Below are positions 32,355 to 42,200 of a DNA stretch of 64,000 nucleotides, piece by piece (the stretch's first letter is position 1; each line of letters opens with the position of its first letter). This stretch comes from Flavobacteriaceae bacterium NBU2973 (lineage in GTDB: Bacteria; Bacteroidota; Bacteroidia; Flavobacteriales; Flavobacteriaceae), in NCBI GenBank assembly GCA_026162565.1, contig JAOEIQ010000002.1:310001-374000 (forward strand), written 5' to 3'. The notes under the pieces were generated by a model. It was not told the origin of the DNA. It did not search any database and saw only the letters and a list, made by a program, of their open reading frames with translations. The position numbers and the translations under genes were made by a program.

Positions 32355-33815
32355 ATGCTTTCTTTAAAAAATGCACATACATTCGTATTGGGCTTTTGTT
32401 GTTTCATTATATCACAACATTATATCACAGCTCAAATTGTAATTGGCACACCAAGTCTTGGCTTTAGTCAAGCATGTGCTAGTGATACCTTTAATTCTTA
32501 TGATGCTACTTTTGTATTTTCTCCAGAAAGCGGAATAACTAGTTCAAATCAATTTATAGTGGAACTGTCAGATGCTGATGGAGATTTTTCCACTCCTGAA
32601 GTTATATATACTTCAAATCAAGGAGAGATTACAACTAGTCCAGCAACTATTTCATTTTCTATTCCTACAACCACTGCTGGTGAGAACTATAAAATTAGAA
32701 TAAAAAGCACCTCACCTGTTGCAACAAGTACTAGTTCTACTGCCTTTGCAGCTTATTATAAATTACAAGATTCACCTTTTACAATCAATAATTTAATTGA
32801 TACAGCAGTTTTTTGTGCTGGAGCCAGTTATATCTTAACTATTGATAATCCCGGTAATAACAATAACGATTCACCTTTAAATTACCCTAGTCTTACATTT
32901 AATTGGTTTAAGGAAACTGGACCTACAACATCAGTTTTTATTGCAGAAGGTGAAACTTTAGAAGTCAATGAAGAAGGAACCTATTTTGTAGAAACTAACT
33001 ATGGGACTTGCACATCTAATTCATTTTCTAATCGAGTAACAATTACTGAAGTTGTATCTGGCGAAGCAGATGCAGGTATTTCTTCTAGCTTAGGAAATCC
33101 ATACTGTCCTGGATCAGGAACAACCAGATTAAGTACTATAGACGGAATTAGCTACCAATGGTTTAAAGATGGTGAAAGTATTGAAGGCGCTACAAATCAA
33201 ATGTTTGAAACAAACGAATCAGGAATCTTTTCTGTGCTAGTGGATTTAGGAGACTGCTCTGCTGTTGGGTCTATAGATCTAATTAGTGAACTATTTGATG
33301 CTTTTATAGATGTAGATAATGACAATGAAATTGAAGAAGGAGAAACATTAACAATTCAAGTAACTGATACAGCGACCAATCCAGAATATCAATGGTTTTA
33401 TAATAACACACTTATTACTGGAGAAATAGACGATAATTATACAGCTTCAGAATTTGGTGACTACAAGGTAATCGTTTCTGAAACAACAGGTTGTATTGGC
33501 ACAAGAGAGTTTGAATTCACTATTTCAGAAGAACTAGATCTATTTCCAGATGTAGAAAATATTCCAAATATAGTTAGTCCAAATGGCGATACTATAAACG
33601 ATACTTGGATTCTACCAACTAAATATGTTACTGGTACTAATACTGAAATACTCATCATGACTAATCAAGGAAAAGTTGTTTATAAAACCAATGATTATTT
33701 AAACAATTGGCCACAAAGTGATTTTAAAGTTACAGGAGTTAATCAGGTGTTTTACTATGTAATTACTACTGAAAATAATGAAAGAAAAAAGGGAACAATA
33801 ACCATCATACGATAG
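32355..33815 (+). CDS. Gliding-motility-associated C-terminal-domain (type B T9SS) secreted protein
   Basis: Signal peptide ends near YITAQ. Mid-region has two Ig/PKD-like beta domains (SYQWFKDGESIEGATNQMFE; EYQWFYNNTLITGEIDDNYT). The C-terminal ~85 residues match the gliding-motility-associated C-terminal domain (CHU_C): NIVSPNGDTINDTWILPTKY, then YYVITTENNERKKGTITIIR. That is the type B sorting signal for T9SS secretion, usually requiring a PorP/SprF-type partner. The very next gene, one base after the stop, encodes such a protein. Confidence 0.88.
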   Translation: MLSLKNAHTFVLGFCCFIISQHYITAQIVIGTPSLGFSQACASDTFNSYDATFVFSPESGITSSNQFIVELSDADGDFSTPEVIYTSNQGEITTSPATISFSIPTTTAGENYKIRIKSTSPVATSTSSTAFAAYYKLQDSPFTINNLIDTAVFCAGASYILTIDNPGNNNNDSPLNYPSLTFNWFKETGPTTSVFIAEGETLEVNEEGTYFVETNYGTCTSNSFSNRVTITEVVSGEADAGISSSLGNPYCPGSGTTRLSTIDGISYQWFKDGESIEGATNQMFETNESGIFSVLVDLGDCSAVGSIDLISELFDAFIDVDNDNEIEEGETLTIQVTDTATNPEYQWFYNNTLITGEIDDNYTASEFGDYKVIVSETTGCIGTREFEFTISEELDLFPDVENIPNIVSPNGDTINDTWILPTKYVTGTNTEILIMTNQGKVVYKTNDYLNNWPQSDFKVTGVNQVFYYVITTENNERKKGTITIIR

Positions 33816-33816
33816 C

Positions 33817-36141
33817 ATGAAAATTCAATTATTGGTCATATTATTTTGTATGTGTATATCACAACTAATCTTTTCGCAAGAAGAGAATGGTGTGGTATCT
33901 TACAATTTACCAATAAGAAATTCTCTAACATTTAATCGTTTTGTAGTAAATCCAACATTCAGTTTTGTAAGAGAGCAGCATAAATACATAAGTGTATACA
34001 ACAGACGCGAATGGGTTCAATTTGACAACGCTCCTATCACCTATTTGGCTAGTTATTCTGGAAGGTTTGCTGAAAATATTGGTGCAGGATTAGGTGTGTT
34101 TCAGCAAAATTATGGTGTACTCACAACCTTTGGTGGGACACTAAACTTTGCATATAATGTAAATTTGGATAGAGACAGTAATTTAACTTTTGGTGTTAAT
34201 ATTGGAGCCTATAAAAGCGGATTAAATTCAGGAAATGTCGTTACTAATTTTGATGATCCAGCCTTACAGAATATACCAGACAACTTTCTATTAACTATAA
34301 ATCCAGGAATAAACTATGGTTTAGCCTTTATCGATTTAGGCTTTTCTATAAATAATTTAGCACTTTACAATTTAGAGACATCATCTATAATTGAAGATGA
34401 TTCAGAGCAAAGTATACAAGCACACATGCTTTATACAGGCTATATGGATAGTCGAGGCTTTTTTGATGAAAGTAAATTTACTGGTTTAATCACTTCAGAC
34501 TTTACTCAAGATAAAACAATTATAGCTGCAATGGCAATGCTTACAGTACCTAAAGGAATTTGGGCACAAGTAGGATACAATACACTATATGGTATTTCAG
34601 GCGGAATAGGCTTAAATATCACCTCTCAAATTGCTATGGAATATAATTATGAAAAAGCAATAGGTGATTTAGCAAATTTTGGATCCTCACATACTATAAC
34701 GCTTGGCTATAGATTTAAAAATAATAATTACTACGATTACAGTAATGCTGATGAGGTAACAGGATTATTTGAAAGTAATAAACCAATACTAGCACGATCA
34801 AGTAAAACTAAATCGAACCCAGAATTACGTGCAAAAAGAAAAGCGGAGATAGAAGCACAACGTCTAGCAAAATTAGAAGCGAAACAAGAAAACGAGACTC
34901 AAGCTAAACTTGTAGCAGAACAAAAAGTAAAAGAAGAAGCTGAAGCACAAGCTAAACTAGTAGCAGAACAAAAAGCTAAAGAAGAAGCTGAAGCACAAGC
35001 TAAACTAGTAGCAGATCAAAAAGCTAAAGAAGAGACTGAAGCACAAGCTAAACTTGCAGTTGAGCAAAAAGCAAAGGAAGAAGCTGAAGCACAAGCTAAA
35101 CTAGTAGCTGAACAAAAAGCTAAAGAAGAAGCCGAAGCGCAAGCTAAACTAATAGCTGAACAAAAAGCTAAAGAAGAAGCTGAAGCACAAGCAAAACTAA
35201 TAGCAGAGCAGAAAGCTAAAGAAGAAACTAATGAGCGAGCTAAAGAAGAGATTGCTCCAGAGTCTAATACTCAAGCACCTAAAGCCCTTAATGAGTTAAC
35301 AAATGAAACAGAAGCTATTGGTGAGTTACAGAATCAATTAATTCAACAATATAAAGACATAATTGATATTAAAGATCAAGATTTAAAAGATTTAAAAGAA
35401 GAAAACGATTTAAGTGAGCAAGGTATTACAGTAGAACCAAAACCATTTAAAAGTATATCTGAAGAAAATAGACGTCTTTTAGCAATCAAAGCAAATTTAG
35501 ATGCTGCTATAGAAGAACGTAGTAAAAAGATCAGTGAACTTAAAAAACTGTATGACGATAGTGTAGATGAAGTAGACACAATAGTCCTGGATGAAGTGTA
35601 TGTTTATTACAGAAACAAAATAAATAAGCTTGAAAACGAACAATTAGCAGCCTTAAAAGTTAGAGCGCAACTAGAAAAACGATTAGAGCAAATTAATGTA
35701 GCAACTACGTTCGAGCGTAACAGACGTATTAAGCGAGCAGCTTTTGATAACGAACAAGATCGTTACTCTCAAGATAGAGCAACTCTAGAAAACATTAAGA
35801 ATACAACAGAAGTTTTAAATGAACCACTGACAGTCAATGAATTTGATTTTGGTGAAGAACGAACTGGTAATATTCAGATAATAAAGAATATTAATACTAT
35901 TGAAAGCGGTTATTACTTATTGCTTGCAGTTCATAGTGATATAAAGTCTAGAGATGAGTTTGTTAAGAAAGTAGTAGCCTCTGGAGGTAAAGATGTAGAC
36001 TTCTTTTATGATGCAAGTACGAGTAAGTATTACATATACTATTCAAAATACAGCACTATACAGTCTGCAAATCAAGGACTTGAATCAAATAAAGACGAAC
36101 CATATAAGCAAAAAATGTCTCTAATTAAAATAGAGAATTAA
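33817..36141 (+). CDS. PorP/SprF-family outer-membrane protein with repeat/coiled-coil region and SPOR-like C-terminus
   Basis: Signal peptide then a PorP/SprF-type barrel domain over residues ~20-305 (YNLPIRNSLTFNRFVVNPTF; GLGVFQQNYGVLTTFGGTLN; HTITLGYRFK). Residues ~345-475 are a charged tract with seven tandem 16-residue units, AKLVAEQKAKEEAEAQ being the consensus. Residues ~480-690 are coiled coil, and the last ~80 (SGYYLLLAVHSDIKSRDEFV, then YYIYYSKYSTIQSANQGLES) resemble a SPOR-type peptidoglycan-binding domain. PorP/SprF proteins help type B T9SS cargo attach and exit. The fusion suggests anchoring of the outer-membrane part to the cell wall. The upstream T9SS type B protein ends one base before. 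Confidence 0.8.
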   Translation: MKIQLLVILFCMCISQLIFSQEENGVVSYNLPIRNSLTFNRFVVNPTFSFVREQHKYISVYNRREWVQFDNAPITYLASYSGRFAENIGAGLGVFQQNYGVLTTFGGTLNFAYNVNLDRDSNLTFGVNIGAYKSGLNSGNVVTNFDDPALQNIPDNFLLTINPGINYGLAFIDLGFSINNLALYNLETSSIIEDDSEQSIQAHMLYTGYMDSRGFFDESKFTGLITSDFTQDKTIIAAMAMLTVPKGIWAQVGYNTLYGISGGIGLNITSQIAMEYNYEKAIGDLANFGSSHTITLGYRFKNNNYYDYSNADEVTGLFESNKPILARSSKTKSNPELRAKRKAEIEAQRLAKLEAKQENETQAKLVAEQKVKEEAEAQAKLVAEQKAKEEAEAQAKLVADQKAKEETEAQAKLAVEQKAKEEAEAQAKLVAEQKAKEEAEAQAKLIAEQKAKEEAEAQAKLIAEQKAKEETNERAKEEIAPESNTQAPKALNELTNETEAIGELQNQLIQQYKDIIDIKDQDLKDLKEENDLSEQGITVEPKPFKSISEENRRLLAIKANLDAAIEERSKKISELKKLYDDSVDEVDTIVLDEVYVYYRNKINKLENEQLAALKVRAQLEKRLEQINVATTFERNRRIKRAAFDNEQDRYSQDRATLENIKNTTEVLNEPLTVNEFDFGEERTGNIQIIKNINTIESGYYLLLAVHSDIKSRDEFVKKVVASGGKDVDFFYDASTSKYYIYYSKYSTIQSANQGLESNKDEPYKQKMSLIKIEN
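34903..35238 (+). repeat. 48-bp tandem repeat within the PorP-fusion gene (7 units, last one partial)
   Basis: Seven in-frame units of 48 bases encode AKLVAEQKAKEEAEAQ with few changes (V/I, A/V, D/E, T/A), the last being degenerate. High DNA identity between units makes this prone to slippage, so repeat number may vary between strains and change the length of the charged tract. Confidence 0.85.
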
Positions 36142-36211
36142 ATAAAAACATTAGGCAACTTCTTCTTTCAATAACTGCTATTTGAGAAAGAAGATTATAA
36201 AAATATATATT

Positions 36212-39200
36212 ATGAAAAAACCTACTTTTTCTAGAATAGCAATCACAATCCTATTTATTATAATAGGCTTGCACTCATACTCTCAAAACTATGTTCCTTT
36301 TACACCAAGATTTAATGAAGATTTAAAAGGAGATATTGTTCTAATCGGTAATAATATACTTGGGCCAGATAATAATGCCTTTAATGATGATAGTGTTTAC
36401 AATCACAACGTAAATATGCAATATATTGATATAGATGGAGATGCATCAACTTTTAGTTCATCTAGCGCCGATTTAGAAATACCAAATCCAAATTGTTATA
36501 GAATAATACATGCCAGCTTATATTGGGGAGCTGTAAATCCAGGAAGCGCTCCCATAACAGAAGTAAAAATTAAAGGGCCAACTGGAGCATATAATGATAT
36601 TACAGGAACTATAATATTTAATGCTGGAGGCAGCTCAATTGATGGTGGCGATAGTTTTAGTTATGCGTGTTTTGCTGATGTCACCGCTTTTGTTACTAGT
36701 TTTGGCTCTGGATCAGATTTAGGAACCTACACAGTGGCAAATGTATCGTCTGCTGAAGGTGAAACTGCACAAAATGATCCTTTTAATGGAACAGGTCATT
36801 CAGCTGGTTGGTCATTATTTGTGGTCTATGAAGATCCTACTCTACCTGGAAAATCAATTACCAGTTTTGATGGATTTAGTGCTATTAGTGTTCCTGGTGG
36901 CAATCCAAATTTAGATATTCCTGTTGATGGATTTAGAACTGTGCCTGCTCCTGCACCAGTTAGAGCAAATTTTGCTTTTGCTACACTAGAAGGTGATAGT
37001 CCAATTTTAGGAGATCAATTATTATTAAATGGCACTAACTTATCAACAGTAGATAGACCAGCAACGAACTTCTTTAATAGCTCAGTAACACAATTAGATG
37101 CAACACCAGTAAATAATAGAGTACCAAATAGTACAAACACTCTTGGTTTTGATACAGGTGTAATTGCTGTACCTAACCCAGGAAATTCAATAATAGCAAA
37201 TGACGCAACAAATGCTGTAATAAGTCTTGATACCGAAGGAGATACTTATTTTCCTTATTTCTTTGCCTTTGCTGTAGAAATTATTGAACCAGATATTGTA
37301 CTAACAAAAACTGTGGAAGACGATGCAGGTAATGACATTGGTGGACAACTGGTTGGACTTGGTTCATCTTTGAATTATGTTATTGGTTTTCAAAATGTTG
37401 GTAATGATAATGCTACCAATTTTCAAATACGAGATATATTACCAATTAATATTATCTATAATCATCCAACCGATTTAATTTTGCCTTCAGGAGTTACTGT
37501 GGCAAGTTATGATCCAACAACAAGAGAATTAATTTTAGACATTGAGGATTCTTTAGTTGAAGAAAACGATCCCCGTTATGAGATTAGAATTGAGGTTCAA
37601 GTAGTAGATGAGTGTAATCAATTAGCTGATGCCTGTTCAAATATTATCAATAATCAAGCATTTGCAACTTACAATGGCTTTTTTAATCCTACTTTTCTTG
37701 TTACAGATGACCCTAGTTTAAATAGCAATACAGGTTGTTTATTAACACCTCAAGCAACTAACTTTTTAGCAGATTTAGACTGTACTTTTATAGAGGAAAT
37801 TGTTCTCTGTGGTGATAGTGTTGATCTTACTGCTGCAAATGGATATGATTCTTATTCTTGGTCTACAAGTCCATCAGGAACTCCTGTTATAGGAACTACA
37901 CAAACCATAACCGTAAATGCAACTGGAACCTACTATTCATTTAATACAGCAACAGCGCCTTGTCAATCTATAACGCAACAATTTGATGTTACTCTATTTG
38001 GTGGTAACACTACTAATCCTGTAATTCCTTTCGCAGATGAAGTTGTTATCTGTCCAAATGATGGAAAAGAACTACCAAATATTTTCTTATGTGGAGCAAA
38101 TGATTCAAGAGAAATAATTACTAACATAGCTGGAGTAACTTCAATAATTTGGGAACAATTAGATGAGTCTAGCTGTCCTGCAGTTTCTGATCCTGATTGT
38201 GCTAATGAAGATGCTTCTTGTACTTGGAATGAAGTTGCTACAGGACCAAGTTATATTGCTAATACTTCTGGACAATTTAGATTAACTATTAATTATCAAG
38301 GTGGTTGTTTTGAGCAGTTTTATTTCAACGTCTATCAAAATGTGTTAAATCCAACAGTTACTGCAACAGATATTATCTGTACGACTCCAGGATCAATCAC
38401 AGTAAATGATGTACCAAGTGGTTATGAATTTAGCTTAGATAATGTTAATTATCAAGCAAGTAATGTTTTTACAATTAATACACCTGGAACCTACACTGTT
38501 TATATTAGACAAATTGGTGTATCAACAAATCCTTGTATTTTTTCAGTTCCAGATGTTCTAATTAGAGCTCGTGATTTTACTACTGACGTAACGGTTACGC
38601 AACCATTATGTTATGGAGATAAAGGGAGTATTCAGTTAGCAGCAAATGATGTGGAACCACAATATTTCTTTTCAATATCTCTTGGTGGAACTTTAGTAAA
38701 TAGTGTTGGACCAATAACTGAAAATACATATCTATTTGATAATCTAAATCCCGGAGTCTTTACAGTTTTAATTGAAACTGAAGATGGTTGTACACATACA
38801 GAAGATGTTGAAATTATTGAACCACCTTTATTAACTGTAACTGCTGCATTAACGAATCCACTTACATGTAATGATGGAGAAATAACTATTTATCCTGAAG
38901 GCGGAACTCCTCCATACTTTTATTATATAAATAGCACTACAGATTTTCAAACAGTACCAGAATATACCGTTACAGCTCCTGGAACTTATGATATTTTGGT
39001 TATAGACTCTAACAACTGTTCTGCTACTACTAGTATTATAGTTGATGAAGTTCCATCACCAGAATTTACAGTCGCTACAACAAACATAGATTGTGCTGGA
39101 GATTCAAACGGAACCATAACTTTCAACGTAACCAATACAAATGGTAATACTCTTCAATTTAGTATAGATGGAGGAACAACTTTTAGTAGTTCGTCAGTTT

Positions 39201-42200
39201 TCACAGGTCTTACAGCTGGAGATTACAATGTAGTTGTTCAATATTCTGTTGGGAATTCTGTTTGTGTAACAGACCCACAAACAGTAACTATTACATCAGT
39301 TGATGCTATTTCTGGAACTGCAGAATTAACTTCAGATTATGATTGTAATGGTACAGGAACTATTACAGTTACTGGTGTTACTGGAGGAACACCTCCTTAT
39401 AGCTATAGTATTGATGGAACAAACTTTCAAGCGAGTAATATATTTTCAAATTTAACAGCTGGAACCTATACAATCACAATATTAGATAATAGCGATTGTT
39501 CTTTTATAACTAATGAAATTACTCTAGATGCATTAAACCCTCCAACAGATATGGAGTTTGATAATACTCCTATAACCTGTCCGGCAAGTACTTCAGATAT
39601 AACCATAACGTCAGTAACAGGAGGAGTTGGTACTTTAGAATATCAAATTATAGCTCCTGCATCTGCAGTAACAGCTTTTCAAACTTCTAATGTTTTTATT
39701 GGATTATTACCTGATACTTATACGTTTCAAGTAAGAGATGAAAATGATTGTACGTATATTGAATCATATACTATCAATCCAATTCCAACTCCAACAATAG
39801 CTATTGTTTTAACAGAAGGATTGGATTGTACTGCTTCACCAGATGCAATTATCACAGGAACTATAACTGGAACAGCTCCATACACCTATTCAGTTTCTAT
39901 AAATGGAGGTGCTTACACTTCCTTAGGAACTACACCAAATACATTTACTTATTCTACAAATACAGCTGGCACGTATCAGTTTCAAATTACTGATGCAAAT
40001 GGTTGTATTGCTGAATCATCAATTATAACAGTAGATGCAATTTCTCTACCTGAATTAAGTGCTATTGTACAATCACAACCAATACTTTGTAATGGAGACT
40101 CTAATGGTGCTATTGATATTACTATCGATACGACAGTTGGTGTACCTCCATTTACCATTAATGTTTTTAACACAACTACTAGTACTGATTTTGGGACTCA
40201 AACTTCTGGTTTACCTGCTGGAACTTATAACATTACAATTACAGATGCATTGTCATGTTCAACTACAGAAACAATAACACTAACAGAACCAGATGCCATT
40301 AATTTTGATTTAAGTAAGGTAGATATTACGTGTAATAACCCAGGAGGTTCTTCTTTAGGTTCTATTACAGTTGAAAACGTAACCGGAGGAACAACACCTT
40401 TTACGTATTATATATCAAATAATTTTGGTGATGTTATTGCAGGTAATCCATACAATGCAACAACAAATGAAGACCACACTTTCAACATTATTAATTTTGG
40501 TGTTTATACTATTACTGTTGTTGATGCCAATGGATGTAGTCTATCACAACAAATTACTATGGCATCTCCACCAGAAGATTTAGACATCAATATCAATGTT
40601 ACGGTGCCAGATTGTGCGTCTGGAGGAACAGCAGAAGTAACTGCAGTATCTGCTGTTGGTAGTGGTAGCTATGAGTTTGGTATTCTAGAATTTAATACAA
40701 TACCTTATACATCAACCTACTTTCCACCAGATACTCCAGGAGGAAATACAAGGACATTTACTAATTTAATTCCTGGTGTTGTTTACACCTTTGTAGTCCA
40801 TGATTTAGTAACTGATTGTTATTTTGTTAAATCCGCTGATGCGCCTATTGATCCTGCATCTACACTGACATCGAGTGTAGTTCCGAATAACGTTTCTTGT
40901 TTAGGAGATAATGATGGAAGCGTAACATTTACAATAGATAATTTTGATAGCACTACTACATCAGTTGACTATTCAATCTATACGGCTTTTGATAACCAAT
41001 TAGTAGATGGACCAACTAATTTACCTGTTACGTTTGGAGTGCCAGAAACTGTAACTACTCCTAATCCAGGAACATTAGCTCCTGGCCAATATTATTTAGT
41101 ATTTACTGAAAATGGAACTGGTTCGTTTAATGGTTGTAATTCAGCATCACAAATATTTGAAATATTAGAATCAGCTGTCCAATTAGACTTAATAGTCTCA
41201 ATAGATCAAAATGCAAATTGTAACGCAAACTCTGGAGTTATTAGTGCTATAGGACAAAATGGTACACCTCCTTATCAATACCAAGTAACTACCACTCCTA
41301 CTGCTCCATTGGTTACAGATCCAAATTGGAATACTACTAATGTTTTTAATTTAGATTCAGGAACCTACTATGTGCATGTTATTGATGATTATGGTTGTAT
41401 TATTAGTAGTCCTACTCAAATTTTACCAATGGATACATCACCTATTATTTCTGCTACAGTAGCTGATTCATGTATTGTTACAGATGGAAATTTTGAAATC
41501 GATGTTACTTTAAATACTCCAGGAGTAGCGCCTTATAGCTATAGTATTGATGGTGGAACTTTTCAAACATTAACAGCGCCATTTACTATATCAAATTTAT
41601 TTTCTGGAACTCATACTATAGAAATACAAGATTCAAACGGTTGTGGAAATTTAGTATCTGTAGATATTTTAGCTCCTACTGATATTTCTGCTGATATAAC
41701 AACTTTAGCAACTTGTAATAATGATGATGGAGAAATAACATTGAATCCATCTGGAGGATCTGGTTCATTTACATACACTATTAATCCAAATCCAGCATCT
41801 ATCTTGATTACAGGTAATGTTATCACTGGAGTGCCTTCTGGTACTTATATTATTACGTTAACAGATACAGTTACATCTTGTACAACTGATGTTTCTATTG
41901 TTATGCCAGAAGCTTTGGAGCCTAATATAAATCTTACACCAACAGCATCAATAATTTGTTTTGGAGATAATTCAGGATCATTTGAAATCGCTATAAATGG
42001 TTATACAGGAGCTTATACATACGAGGTTTTTGATACTACAGGAACTTCTGTTACTGGAGTAATTAATACAAATACTTCAACTAATCCAGTAACAGTTAAT
42101 GGAATGCTAGCTGGTACTTATACAGTTGTAATGACAGAAACAGAAAGTCCATTCTGTTCGACTTCAGGAACCGTTGTTATTGCTTCACCAAATGAAGCAT

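Noticed and set aside
34903-35238. Regular ~48-bp repeats that could be taken for a CRISPR array
   Set aside because: Repeats are contiguous with no unique spacers, stay in frame and encode AKLVAEQKAKEEAEAQ in the PorP-fusion protein. No cas genes are in the window.
36162-36193. Hairpin CTTCTTTC/GAAAGAAG between the PorP fusion and SprB-like genes
   Set aside because: The stem is only 8 bp with a 16-base loop and no T tract, so it is too weak to call a terminator.
36182-36211. Upstream TTG extension of the SprB-like gene
   Set aside because: It would place a basic stretch before a good signal peptide that starts at ATG 36212; the extension is unlikely.
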